NCBI GenBank assembly: GCA_018873245.2
Contig: JAEMBT020000002.1
Span: 3,032,001 to 3,096,000, forward strand
DNA from: Archegozetes longisetosus
Taxonomy: Eukaryota; Arthropoda; Arachnida; Sarcoptiformes; Trhypochthoniidae
Reading direction: 5' to 3'
DNA: 64,000 bases
Shown: one piece after another, positions 34,397 to 47,700 of the stretch
How the letters are laid out: each line of letters opens with the position of its first letter
Position numbering within the stretch: the first letter of the stretch is position 1
Notes under the pieces: generated by a model
Told to the model about the DNA's origin: nothing
What the model saw: only the letters and a program-made list of their open reading frames with translations
Database searches by the model: none
Translations under genes and position numbers: made by a program

Positions 34397-37300
34397 TATC
34401 TTTTCGTTTGTGCTTTTCCCAAGTTGAACAAATTGAGATCGGGGCCTCGATGTGAGATCTCAATTTGTTTTACCTAATATTCTCTATCAACGAGTCAGGT
34501 TGGACTTGATAGATAGTGCTTTAATTCAGTCTAAACTTCATACTTACTTTTACTTTAGTTGTTATAGGCGATGTTTCGCTGGGCTAATTAAATCAGTACT
34601 TCGACTATTTCTTCAATATATCGTTTATTTGAACTTATTAAATTGTATAATTATACAATTAAATAGCATATATATAATGTATAACAGCACTTACATTAAA
34701 CATTTCACATTAAAGAAACAGCTAGAAATATGCTTAATAAGAATCTGGAGTTTTATCTCTATTAGTTCTCTCTCTTTATATACCTTTTAGTATTGAATCT
34801 AATCTGGTTCTTTAACTAAAGTTGATATGATTTTAGATATTTTCTTAGAAAAACATGTTTTTAAGTTAAAAAAAAAGGGGCTTATCGTTTGTGAATTGGA
34901 CTTTTATCTTTTACTTTATCGATGTAATAAATTTTCTTTTAATTATATAATCGAATTTTTCTTAGTTTATTGCCTAAAAGTAATAACTTATATAGATATC
35001 TTTTATATTTCACAGTACATATCGAAAGATTCTCGTCATGGCTCAATGTTATTATATTGTAAAGTCTGTATCTTTGATAGGAGCGTGTACGAAATAAATT
35101 TTAAAATATAAGCACTTTATTAAGCATAACCACAATACAAATTACATAAGATTTCACAAGATTTTAACACTGGAGTAAAGAGCGAAAAATTTAATAAAAA
35201 CGCATTTTATAGGAACAATAGGCGGGTTAAGTTAGAAAATGTTTTACAATGATAGGCTAAACCTTTTAAGGTCAATAGCACATTTAGCTAGGATTGGGAG
35301 ATTGTATAACTAGGACATACTTAGGCAGGTTTTAAGAGTTGAGATATGCTTATTCTCAGCTGTCTTCATAACTTGTACAGTCGAGACAAGCATGTGAAGA
35401 TTTCATTTGTACGAACAAAAAGTAATCTTTAAATCGGTAATAAATGTTGACATATACAGTGAATTATGAAAATTAGAGTTTAGAAATATAGGTTATTACA
35501 AAAGAATTGTGGTATAGGTCTAATTAAGAAACTAAGACGTTATTACAATATCACTTTCAAGTCTTCATTACAGTCTAATCTAATACCTATATAACTTAAC
35601 AGTAAAGTATATAATCTTTTAAACGTTATTTTACTTTATTGAATGAATTGATTTTGGATCGTAACTGATTTGGAGAATATTTTATTGTAGGTATACTTGA
35701 TATTAGTATTCTTTAAACTTTAGGTATCGAACGCTATCTTATACTTTCGAGCTCTGATCATATAATAAGCATTCTGTCTACATGGGTCATTTTTCTTAAT
35801 TAGAATAAATTGATAACGTTTCCATTGGTTTAGAGTTTTGAGAGTTATATCTACCTTAACTTTTCAATCTTATTATGGTGTTATGTAACTAATTCATTAT
35901 CTTTTCCATTTCTGTTTCTCTCATTTTATCTTTCGGACTTTTATACTTGTTTCTGAATTCTTTGATTATGTAGTTATTAATTATCTCATATAAGTTCAAA
36001 ATAAATGGCCATATTCATGGTGCTATATGAGCTACGGATGAACTTTAGTTTCCTAATTATATCTCCTTCACCATTTATCCCTGTAATTTTAGTTTGAGCA
36101 TAGCTGATCGGAATTCCGGCTGATTATAGACGCTCTTCTAATATCTGAATTAGCTCATGCTTGAACTATTCTCTAAGTAATTGAATCTTTTACATGATTA
36201 CACAACTTAGTCGCATTAATATAACTGTTACTTCAAGTTATAATTATTTTAAAATATCTTTATACAAATAATCACCTTTAATTTGTTCGTAACACATATA
36301 ATGAATTCGGGCAAAAGCCTCATTAGCTTTGTTATACCTGCTAACTAAAATTTATTACCAAATATAGACTGTTTTTTAATCTTCATTACTTTTACAAAAA
36401 ATAATGCAAAATACCGACAAAAATATTCTCGTAGGATATTACGAATCCGACGGGTTGTACGCATTCAGAAACTTGTGAAGAGCCCAGATAGTTAGTTCTC
36501 ACAACAGTTGCTATATATCCAGTATTAATACCGTTTCTAATACTTTTACTCATTATTAGCCTTGCCTCTGAGCCATGGTTTTATGCGATAAAACCTTTGA
36601 AATGCTTAAATTTCAGATTATTCTTTAAACAAAAATAGATTATAAGAAATATGTTTGTACAAAGTGGACACAAAATACTGTTTAATTAACGCTATTCGTG
36701 ACTTAATAAATGAATATTTTAGATTGTTTCATTCATCTAAAGAATTGAGTTTTATTGTTGAAATTACTCGTTATTATTTATTTTAATATATATGAAGGCA
36801 GTTTAGTCTCTTATTCCAAGAATTATATAATAACTGCTAAAATTTATATTAATAAAGAATTACATTATTATTGCAAGCGCGTAAATAATTTTTTCACAAA
36901 ATCATGTTTTTCGAGATTTATAGTAAATATCTTATTCACAGCGATCGAGCCGTTCATTAAATTATGTGCTTGTAAAAAATTTAAACACAATTACTTTATA
37001 AATCTATTACTATTTATATTATTTTTAGTGTAAAGTTTGTTGAAATCCAAGTTAACATTTCGCAAAGAACTCTTCGAAATAGCCATATGTCAAATATAAT
37101 AAAACTGAAACTACTAAATGATTTTGTTTTACTTTTTAATACCAAACTTAAAGTTACCGGACTTCCAGATTTATTGAGTTATAACTCCACTTACATCGTT
37201 TTCGAAATTGAATTCATGGATGTATTGTAAACAATAAATTTGTCTGCATAAATAATATTTTTATCTTAAGAATATCGCAACATAGAATCGTAGCACAACA

Positions 37301-37470
37301 CAATTTCGTAACAATAACACAACTATTGTAACTACAGTTACTATTTTATTATGGTAATATGAGGTTAAAGACCAAGAATACATATTTTTCGATCACTCTT
37401 ATAGGAAGATTTCGACCTAAATTTAGGGTAGAGGCTTAACAAGTTTCAACCAGTAGTCGAGAAAGAGGAA
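34397..37470. repeat. Left arm of the second inverted duplication
   Basis: This is the reverse complement of about 44640 to 41040. The outer edge reads TTTGTGCTTTTCCCAAGTTG and the inner edge CAGTAGTCGAGAAAGAGGA. A 490-bp solo-LTR-like insertion is present only here. I recognise no gene in the arm. The AT-rich open frame at 36755-37033 also occurs in the other arm but has no family likeness. Confidence 0.93.
35058..35547. mobile_element. Probable solo LTR (fossil), 490 bp
   Basis: The insertion starts TGTAAAG and ends TTATTACA (TG...CA), flanked by ATAT on both sides (35054-35057 and 35548-35551). The other palindrome arm has the uninterrupted site at 44001-44004. It carries AATAAA- and TATATAA-like words and no coding region. 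The family (Gypsy, Copia or BEL) cannot be told. It is younger than the inverted duplication. Confidence 0.65.
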
Positions 37471-38919
37471 ATTTTCAGAATATTTTAATTTTGTTCAAAA
37501 TGATTTCAGAATCATTTAAAGTTTTCTTTATTAATGACATTATTCTCATTTGTTTAATCTGGAATTTTACATAACGAAAGCTCATATTTTCTATGCAAGA
37601 ATACTCAGGAATCAATAGCAGTCAGCCATAGAAAACTAATTTTTAAATAATCGTAATTTCTAAGTGTCTGGTGATCAGCCTTTTTTATGAACCTTTTCGT
37701 GCACGATATAATATGAAATTCATACCATAAAACATTTTTGAAATCAGTCATTACATAGTCCCGAACTTCCCTCGTAATTATTAATCATGTTTATGATTTC
37801 TCATTATAAAAGATGAATTTGTTCGAATTTTATTAACTACAGATTTTCAGCCAAATTTATTTATTATATTTGAACGTTTGATCAACTCATTGGGTTAGTT
37901 TGCTTGCATTAATTCGAAAATTCATTAACTTTTTAATGAGAAAAAATTTTTAAAAGTTCATTTCTTGGATGTGTCTTCATAGATAAACATCCATTCGATG
38001 GATTTTAATGTAAGAACAATAATTGATACAATTTATTGAAGGATTATGTGACGATCTGATAAAAATAGATAAAGATCCAATCGAATACACAACTCACTGA
38101 TTCTTCAAGTGATTAACATTTAGAGAGATTGGTAAGATCTTAGGATTAAATTATGCGCGTCTAGTCCTGATTCAGTATGGAATAGATTGAAAATATTTTC
38201 TTTCTGATTATATGCATGAAATAATTGACTTGATGTTTAAATAAAAATTGAAAGAGTTAGCGCAATATAACACTGAAAATTTTGGCGATAAAAAGATAGC
38301 GCTATATTGCACAACCGCTTTCGGGAAATCTACTTGAAAATTTTCAGATTCAATTCGAGCAATTTATAGCTTTGATATCTTGTACCAAAAGTGGCATTTA
38401 CTCATTTTGTAGAAATTTTCGAGTTAGCGCATTATAGCACTAAGGTAACGACATTCAAGTCTCAAGACTTCAAGTATTTATGATAACGTGCTTAAGGGTC
38501 AGAAATAGAAATACGAATGATACAGTTGGAGTTTTTTCTCAATAGATTTCATTAAATACTTTATTTCTGAGTTGTCTTAAAATCATAATAAGATCATGAA
38601 AATTATTAATAATTATAAACATGAACGATCTGTCAACTGGTATTTCTTGATATCTGGAAGTCTTAAGAGCAACATTGATACCAGTAGCAGCCGCTGCTTT
38701 AACCCCCTTTTCACTAATCTGTATGAAAACCTTATGTACTGTTTCAGAACTTTCAAATTGTTCTTTCTATTAATGTCTGAAAGATCAGCAAAAACATAAA
38801 ACAAATTTTTTCGAGCAATTCTCTCAGTTCATATACTGCTGGAATTTTGATTTTATTAATAGTTTAGTCAATCAAGTACTATTTACAAGGACTTTATTAC
38901 CAACTTCCAACTTAAGGAG
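37471..38919. other. Palindrome 2 spacer, left part
   Basis: 37.60-37.79 kb is one half of the foldback family seen whole at 45.7-46.4 kb (TAAGTGTCTGGTGATCAGCC ... GTCCCGAACTTCC). 38.25-38.44 kb carries copies of the GAGTTAGCGCATTATAGCAC motif. I see no gene. Confidence 0.55.
38254..38441. repeat. GAGTTAGCGCATTATAGCAC motif cluster
   Basis: Copies lie at 38254 (GAGTTAGCGCAATATAACAC), 38421 (GAGTTAGCGCATTATAGCAC) and, inverted and partial, 38295. Further copies are at 41981 and 42219. Sequence between copies is not alignable. Confidence 0.7.
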
Positions 38920-39335
38920 GATAATACTTTTCCATGGACCACTGGATCCGTACTGATTTCGATAAGTGATATTATTTAAAAGGTATTTTAAAATGATAAA
39001 CACAAAAGTCTCTAGAAACTTTTTACCAAAGCCAAGTTTTCGAGTTTTGAGGGAAAAGTCATTTTATGTTAAAAATGGATTTCTTTCGGTTTTTACCGGC
39101 AAAAATATATCTTTTGAGTTGCCCATTCGATACTACGTAAAGTTAAACTCTAAGGTCGTATAACACTGAAACAAAAACCAACTAGCACTGCCGCATCCGT
39201 ATCAGGCAGTGGCTGCTATACCCCCCAAGGGGAGTTTGGCTCACCTAGCCGGGGAGATTTATCCCAGGTCACAGGACTGACCTCCCTAGAGGGATATCGG
39301 CCCTGTCCCGTTCCTTTTGTAATGTTTTTATTGGG
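38920..39335. mobile_element. SWIM-element relic without coding region
   Basis: The end TTTTCCATGGACCACTGGATCC and the block CCCAGGTCACAGGACTGACC...CGGCCCTGTCCCGTTC match the 3' end and the GC-rich 5' block of the element at 25.2-26.3 kb, but the SWIM frame between them is gone. Confidence 0.6.
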
Positions 39336-39449
39336 AACAACTACAGGCTTGCAGAGTGGTGGTTATTGGGGACCAAAAGTCACGTTTTTCGAATCTCTAG
39401 TTACGTATTACAATTCTATTAATTGGATTAAGAACGAACTTTAAGAAGG

Positions 39450-39680
39450 GTCCTCTATAACATTGGCCTCAGCATTACAGATATGAATAAAATAATTTTT
39501 CCTAAAACGCTGGAAATCATTAAGAAAATATAATTTTACCGTCTATTGGCTTGAAATTTCAAACATTTTATGTTTTCATTGTTTTTGTGCCGTTTTGGTG
39601 TGATAATGCTTAAAAAGTCTATTACTTTTCTTATGGTAAGCATGGTGATAACAAAAATTCCAGCATCATTTATTACTGGC
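39450..39680. repeat. Dispersed repeat fragment, relative of 32.86-33.20 kb
   Basis: CTCTATAACATTGGCC and AAAATAATTTTTCCTAAAAC match the fragment at 32.86 kb in the same order. Unclassified. Confidence 0.5.
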
Positions 39681-39687
39681 TTATTTC

Positions 39688-39901
39688 CTCATGCTCTTTC
39701 AGTTATACTTGAGTCTACAGATGAAGAAACAGATTGATAATTATATATTTTGATATATGATCAATAATATTTTGACTTAATCTTTTCTCAATTTACAAAT
39801 TAATTAAGTCAAAATATTATTGATCGTATATCAAAATATATAATTATCAATCTGTTTCTTCATCTGTAGACTCAAGTATAACTGAAAGAGCATGAGGAAA
39901 T
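39688..39901. repeat. Long hairpin, about 90-bp arms
   Basis: CTTGAGTCTACAGATGAAGA... at 39706 is repeated in perfect or nearly perfect reverse complement ending at 39901 (GAAAGAGCATGAGGAAAT), with a loop of about 25 bp. It abuts the transposase relic on its right. Confidence 0.9.
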
Positions 39902-39903
39902 CG

Positions 39904-40651
39904 AATTCATAAGTTCCAGAAGATTAATAATTATGTAATACCAAAATTCATTTGTACCCGAAAATTAAATCTGCTTGTTCGCAACTTGGATTTACAAATC
40001 TGTGCTCTAAATGCTGCTAAAGCTTATAATTTAGAGAATTTTACTGCTATTCATACTTGTATTCACAATATCAAGAAATGGCATAGAATCAAATCGAGAA
40101 AGTATACAAAATTGGTTTCAAAATTAAACGACATTAATTTGAAAAATATTTTAAGTAATGCAAAATAGCTTGTAGAAAATTTTAAAGTAATTTTACACAG
40201 CTGTCGAGAAAATCAGTTCATAAATACTGATCAGTTAGGTTTTCACTATCAGTTAGTTAGTGCTAGAACTTTATCGAATGTAGGAGAGAAAGATATCTTA
40301 CTCTATGTAGACTCAATTAATACTACAACTTATTCTTATACTGTCCAATACGCTTACACTAAATCTGGTTATTTATTATCTCAACGAAATAATATAGTCG
40401 AATTGCAATCATTGGTAAACAATCAACTCTCATCGGATAAACTTGTTAATATGGTTAAGTATGGGTGGTATAAGTCAGGATTCATTGATCAATCACCAGA
40501 ATATTTCGATAATATTATTAATATTTGTTTTGGAAATGTTAGGGAAAACCTCACTATTCCTACTCTAAATGTGCAATTATTATATGCAGTCACTGTGTCG
40601 AACATTCTTTTAGTGATGAATTTTTTCACCATCATTAACTTTTTTGCTTAA
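39904..40651 (+). mobile_element. Pogo/Tigger-like transposase relic
   Basis: A single plus frame with one stop (40166) reads a CENP-B-type helix-turn-helix remnant (NLDLQICALNAAKAYNLENF, then HRIKSRKYTKLVSKLN). It continues with the catalytic start INTDQLGFHYQLVSARTLSN, GEKDILLYVDS and TTTYSYTVQYAYTKSG, and a tail NNQLSSDKLVNMVKYGWYKS. The DDE core between LLSQ and the tail is deleted. The NTDQxG, RTLSxxGEK and THSYT-like series is what I recall from DDE transposases of pogo type. Confidence 0.65.
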
Positions 40652-41236
40652 ATTCCTATAATAAGTACAAAATAACTATTTTTCTTTAGAAATTGAATGA
40701 ATTTCTATTCATTCAAATATTGTAAGATAAAATATTCCTAACACTCATCTTCATCAGAAAAATTTTCATTCTATTAAGTTATAAATAATAACTTAAATTT
40801 CAAATTATATCAATATGCAATAAGTTTTGGTGTGTATTCTCATTTTAAATAGTGAAAACCAAATAATTATGTTAATAACTATAGTATTAATATTGCAAGG
40901 AATTTTCACTTATTCCCTATCTACACCCTTAACCTTACTTTCCCACAGATGAACATAAATCACAAAACAGGAACCAGACAATCAGGATTAGTAATTCAAA
41001 AGTATCCCCACTCCTAACCATTGCCTAACAAAAATAACTCCTCTTTCTCGACTATTGGTTAAAACTTGTTAAGCCTCTACCCTAAGTTTAGGTCGAAATC
41101 TTCCTATAAGAGTGATCGACAAATATGTATTCTTGGTCTTTTACCTCATATTACCATAATAAAATAGCTCCTGTAGTTACAATAGTTGTGTTATTCTTAT
41201 TAATTGTGTTGTGCTACGATTCTATGTTGCAATATA

Positions 41237-41690
41237 TTGAAAATCGACTATTTGAATGTAAATAATTACTAAGTGTCTGGCGGTCAGTCTTTTTATACGC
41301 CTTTTCTTACATATGACATGAAACTCATACCATGAAAATATTTTTGAAATCGGTCATTACACAGCACCGAACTTTCCTTGTTAGTTCTAATACTAATACC
41401 TTACTTGTTGAAATCACGCTCACAATAAAAAATTGATTGTTTCCCAATAATTAAATTGATATTTCAATTTAGATTAATTGATGGTAAAATGGAAAACTTA
41501 TTTTGATTTCCGGCTACAGATTTAAGTAAATATTTGATTGAAGTTCAGTACTTTCTGATCAGTATAAATATGACAAATAAAGGATTGACAACAAGTAACT
41601 TCAAATCAATAATAACTACTAATCATGGTTATAGTTAATTCACTAATTTCTGAAACATCTTTAAAGCTTGAATTTTTTGCTAAAGATTAT

Positions 41691-41745
<55 letters not shown>

Positions 41746-42272
41746 TTTGTAGGCGTTTTGACGTTTAAAAGGAATTGAAAAAGAGAAAAAAAAACATGAA
41801 AATAATGGTTGAGTACAAATTCACAACTAAAGGTTCCTGGTAAGTCTATGTTGTGGTGTGTTTAAGAAAAAGTTTCGAATCAATATGATGCAATTAAAAT
41901 CAATAAGTATTATAAGTTTTTCAATAAGGTTCATTTATATTCTTACAATTTTTTATCTATAAGTATTTTTGAATTTCATTGAGTTAGCGTATTATAGCGC
42001 TGAGAATTCAAGAATTTTTCAGAACCAGGAAACGCTAATTCAGAAATCTGGTTCCGATTACGAGTAGTTAGGAAGTTACAGGATTCATATACTCCTCAAG
42101 AATAAAGAACTAAATACATCTATATTAAATTTTATACCATGAATTGTACAACTTTAATAGTTTCTTGGGATTTCGATTTTAAACTTAAAGCTCAAATTCC
42201 TCAAAAACAGACTTTTCCGAGTTAGCGCATTATAGCACTGAAATGACGATATATTAGTATCATTCATTCCAT
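41237..42272. mobile_element. Unclassified 1.04-kb insertion private to the right arm
   Basis: The arm alignment breaks after TTGCAATAT and resumes at ATATTCTCAAG, leaving ATATT at both edges as a possible target duplication. The insert contains part of the foldback family (TAAGTGTCTGGCGGTCAG...), a (GA)n tract and two GAGTTAGCGC motifs. No coding region or inverted end is recognised. Confidence 0.6.
41695..41743. repeat. (GA)n microsatellite
   Basis: About 24 uninterrupted GA units lie within the private insertion of the right arm. Confidence 0.95.
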
Positions 42273-44749
42273 TTATTTGCATATTCTCAAGATAAAAATA
42301 TTATTTATGCAGACAAATTTATTGTTTACAATACATCCATGAATTCAATTTCGAAAACGATGTAAGTGGAGTTATAACTCAATAAATCTGGAAGTCCGGT
42401 AACTTTAAGTTTGGTATTAAAAAGTAAAACAAAATCATTTAGTAGTTTCAGTTTTATTATATTTGACATATGGCTATTTCGAAGAGTTCTTTGCGAAATG
42501 TTAACTTGGATTTCAACAAACTTTACACTAAAAATAATATAAATAGTAATAGATTTATAAAGTAATTGTGTTTAAATTTTTACAAGCACATAATTTAATG
42601 AACGGCTCGATCGCTGTGAATAAGATATTTACTATAAATCTCGAAAAACATGATTTTGTGAAAAAATTATTTACGCGCTTGCAATAATAATGTAATTCTT
42701 TATTAATATAAATTTTAGCAGTTATTATATAATTCTTGGAATAAGAGACTAAACTGCCTTCATATATATTAAAATAAATAATAACGAGTAATTTCAACAA
42801 TAAAACTCAATTCTTTAGATGAATGAAACAATCTAAAATATTCATTTATTAAGTCACGAATAGCGTTAATTAAACAGTATTTTGTGTCCACTTTGTACAA
42901 ACATATTTCTTATAATCTATTTTTGTTTAAAGAATAATCTGAAATTTAAGCATTTCAAAGGTTTTATCGCATAAAACCATGGCTCAGAGGCAAGGCTAAT
43001 AATGAGTAAAAGTATTAGAAACGGTATTAATACTGGATATATAGCAACTGTTGTGAGAACTAACTATCTGGGCTCTTCACAAGTTTCTGAATGCGTACAA
43101 CCCGTCGGATTCGTAATATCCTACGAGAATATTTTTGTCGGTATTTTGCATTATTTTTGTAAAAGTAATGAAGATTAAAAACAGTCTATATTTGGTAATA
43201 AATTTTAGTTAGCAGGTATAACAAAGCTAATGAGGCTTTTGCCCGAATTCATTATATGTGTTACGAACAAATTAAAGGTGATTATTTGTATAAAGATATT
43301 TTAAAATAATTATAACTTGAAGTAACAGTTATATTAATGCGACTAAGTTGTGTAATCATGTAAAAGATTCAATTACTTAGAGAATAGTTCAAGCATGAGC
43401 TAATTCAGATATTAGAAGAGCGTCTATAATCAGCCGGAATTCCGATCAGCTATGCTCAAACTAAAATTACAGGGATAAATGGTGAAGGAGATATAATTAG
43501 GAAACTAAAGTTCATCCGTAGCTCATATAGCACCATGAATATGGCCATTTATTTTGAACTTATATGAGATAATTAATAACTACATAATCAAAGAATTCAG
43601 AAACAAGTATAAAAGTCCGAAAGATAAAATGAGAGAAACAGAAATGGAAAAGATAATGAATTAGTTACATAACACCATAATAAGATTGAAAAGTTAAGGT
43701 AGATATAACTCTCAAAACTCTAAACCAATGGAAACGTTATCAATTTATTCTAATTAAGAAAAATGACCCATGTAGACAGAATGCTTATTATATGATCAGA
43801 GCTCGAAAGTATAAGATAGCGTTCGATACCTAAAGTTTAAAGAATACTAATACAAAGTATACCTACAATAAAATATTCTTCAAGTCAGTTACGATCCAAA
43901 ATCAATTCATTCAATAAATTAAAACGTTTAAAAGATTATACTCTACTGTTAACTTATATGGGTATTAGATTAAACTATAATGAAGAAAGATTTAAAAGTG
44001 ATATAATTACATTGAGCCATGACGAGGATCTTTCGATATGTACTGTGAAATGTAAAAGATATCTATATACGTTATCACTATTAGGCAATAGACTAAGAAA
44101 AGTTTGATTATATAATTAAAAGAAAATTTATTACACCGATAAAGTAAAAAATTAAAGTCGATTCACAAACAATAAGCCCCTTTTATATTTTTTAATTTAA
44201 AATCATGTTTTTCTAAGATAATATCTAAAATTGTGTAAACTTTAGTTAAAGAACCAGATTAGATTCAATACTAAAAGGTATATAAAGAGAGAGAACTAAT
44301 AGAGAAATAAACTCCAGATTCTTATTAAGCATATCTCTAGCTGTTTCTTTAATGTGAAATGTTTAATGTAAGTGCTATTATATAAATATGCAATTTAATA
44401 AGCTCTAATAAATAATATATTGAGGAAATAGTAGAAGTAATGATTTAATTAGCCCAGCAGAACATCGCCCATAATAAAAGTAAAAGTAAGTATGAAGTTT
44501 AGACTGAATTAAAGCACTCTCTATCAAGTCCAACCTGACTCGTTGATAGAGAATATTAGGTAAAAAAATTGAGATCTCACATCGAGGTCCCCGATCTCAA
44601 TTTGTTCAACTTGACAAAAAGCACAAACAAAAAGATCATTAAGTAAACAATTTTAACAATTTATTAACTAAACATAGTCTAACACATAAAAAAGTAACAG
44701 ATTGTTATTGTCATAACTTTTAGTCGTTGAATAGAAGCTGATTTCTCAT

Positions 44750-47700
44750 TTAAGAATCGATTGAATTTGAATTCAAAGTCCATAAACGGGTAGAATATTT
44801 TTTAAACATTTGTTTGAATTTGAATAATTCAGTTATGAGTATAAATGAGCTAACTATAAGTGCGATAACAAATACATATAAACAGGTTTGTAATTGATTT
44901 AAACTTATGGCATTGATATCATGAACTGCTTCCTTATTATAACCAAAGCTTTGTTGATGAGTTTTAGAAACTTTTCTTTCCTCCACAAGTTTCCAGTATT
45001 GAAAGAGACCGCCTTTAATCATATCAGAAACACTGAATCAAAGATCAAAATATTATTTAGAAAGGTTTCACAACGTTTGATGCAGTTCATATTTGACTTA
45101 CAATCTATTAAATTCTTTTATATATTGAAAATTCTTTTGTAGTGCAATCGCCATAATATCCAAATAAAGTGTAGATTCCTGTGTCTGTGGTGGCAAATGA
45201 AATAATTTCTCACCAAGTCTAAACATTGCATCAGTCAAATGATCTCTGGTTGATATGAATGCTAAAGATTTTGTTGAGTTGATAACTATTTCTATATCAC
45301 TTTGACGCACTGGCTCTATCAATCTTCCAATTTCCCGATAAACTCCAAACTCTGCTTTCTTTAAAAAAAAGTATGCAAATTTCAAACTTCAGAACTATCT
45401 TGTGAATATAGAATTGGGAGCAAGTTATGAATTAGAAATGATATCAAACCATATCTGACTTTATGATAATCTTAACAATGTATGGAGTTTTTAACTCAAG
45501 TTTATTAACCACGTAATTGGTGTTGATCAGGGATCCCGAAATAAAAATTTTAAGATAAAATTTTGATTCTTTTATCAAGCAACAAGATTTTAGATAACTA
45601 TTAGAATCAATTTACGGTTAAATTAATTCAAAGCTATTATAAATGTATAAATCTATTTAAAACGATAGCTTTCTAATAAAAACTCAAGATGGAAGTTCAG
45701 GACTATGTAATAAACGATTTCAAAAATATTTTATGGTATAAATAACATGTCATATGATGTTCGAAAAGGCATATAAAAAAGGCTGACCGCTAGATACAAG
45801 TTATGACCACTCAAAAAGTAATTTCATATGACTCTTTACTATTGATTCCTATGTATTTTGCACATCAAAATGTACTCTAATTCAGTCAAATTAGTCAGTG
45901 AATGGCAATAATACTGTTAATAAGGAAAAACTTCAAATCACTTTTCAAAAAAATAATCTGAAATTTCATATTTAGAAGTAAGTTCTATATATCAACAGTT
46001 CTAATTTTTCGTATCTGTCATATCTTTTAAATTCAATGGATTTCAAAAGGAATTTTTAGAGATATGATAAATACGAAAATCTAGAACTATTGATATATAG
46101 AAACATACTTTTAAATATAAAACTTCAGATTATAATTTTTTTTTGCTTAAAATGGCTTTAATTTTTCCCTTATTAACAACATTATTGCAATCCATTAAGT
46201 AATCTGACTGAATTAGAGTTCAAATATGATAGGCAAAATACATAGGAATCAATAGTAATAAGCCATAGGAAATCACTTTTGAGTGGTCATAACTTGTAGG
46301 TGTCTAGCGGTCAGCCTTCCTTATATACCTTTTCGAACATTATATGACATGTTATTTATACCATAAAAGATATTTTCGAAATCGGTTATTACATAATCCC
46401 GAACTTCCCTCGTCAGTTAATATAAAGTTGTAAATATCAAACTTTGATCATCTCATCAGAAATTAATAACTCAAATATTAGTACTAAATCATATTTTCAG
46501 TGTACACCAATCAAGCCAAATATTGAGGCCCAATTCATAACTAACTTATTCGACGCAGGCCAACATATATGCCGAATAATCTGAAGACAGCAAGATTTTG
46601 AAAAATTTGCTTTAATAAAGTATACTTAGGTTCGAAAATTAAATCAAAAACTTTAAGATACACCGAAATAATGACTCAGTAAACATTGGTGAATAATTGA
46701 TCGACTACGAGGAACAAAAAGGTGTGTGCAGTTATACAGTTTTTCGGTTTTTAAAAAAATCTAATGCTTCAACTATCAAATAATCTCCTGTAAACATTTG
46801 AGCATATAGTTCAATCGAGAATTTTTGAAAAAAATCAATTTTAATGAAATCATATAGTCCATAGACGTCAATAGTAAGCATTCCGGAGATAAGAAAGTTC
46901 CTAAAAGAAAACAAGTTAACTGACAAATTTCTATAAGTATTGCATTGTAGACTTATTAAAGCTTCTGCTGCTATATGGGACCATTGAAATCTGCTTCACT
47001 AACTTTTGAAACCTGTTTCCTCAACATTAGCAATAAGTTTATACCTTGTTTTTCTTCGTACGCATTCAATTTCTATATTGTCGAAAAAGTACTCTACATG
47101 AATCATTTTAGATTAATATAGACTGAACTGATTTTATTAAATTCTTATTACTTCCTTAATTAAGATCATGAAATCTGGATCCCACTAAACAAAATTGAAT
47201 AAAAATTGAACCTTTAACGATTGATAATAAGAGGCAGTTTCTTTTGCAACGACTTGTATTTTTCCATTTTTTTGTGCGATCGCCAAATCCGTCAGAGTAT
47301 CGATAGTTTTCAATTCTGAAGAAGTCATCAACGAGTAAAGGCATCCGCTATAACTTGATGTCAATACGAGACATCCTAATATCCAACTGCATAACACTAT
47401 CCTCAATGATCCCACAGAAGGCAATACACATGGAATTTGTTGTCTCAATAGTGTTGAAATCATAACTGAACTGATATTAATGTTTTTCGTTTCGGAAATA
47501 TATCGAGAAATAAGTAATAAATTAAACGATATAAGAATAAAAGCAAAAATTAAACAAATCCAAACCAACGCATCGAATGGTTTGACAATTAATGCAATAT
47601 TTTGTTCAGGTTTTGGTCGAGAAGTTATGAAAGTAACTGGAGTTATGATATGAGCATTTGTAAAGAGAACAGCTTTAGATCGCTCCCAATTAATCGAAAG

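Larger units (their letters stand above)
41040..44640. repeat. Right arm of the second inverted duplication
   Basis: This is the reverse complement of 34397-37470 without the solo LTR, interrupted by a 1.04-kb insertion at 41237-42272. Small differences between arms (for example TGTAGATAG against TCTCTATC at 44.52 kb) show it is not an assembly copy of the left arm. Confidence 0.93.

Noticed and set aside
36755-37033. Open frame of 92 codons present in both arms of palindrome 2
   Set aside because: Residues are those expected of AT-rich DNA (Ile, Tyr, Lys, Asn, Phe). Identity between arms reflects the recent duplication, not selection, and no splice or family signal is seen.
38596-38804. Overlapping frames on both strands near 38.7 kb
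   Set aside because: Both are short, overlap each other and show no motif or splice context.
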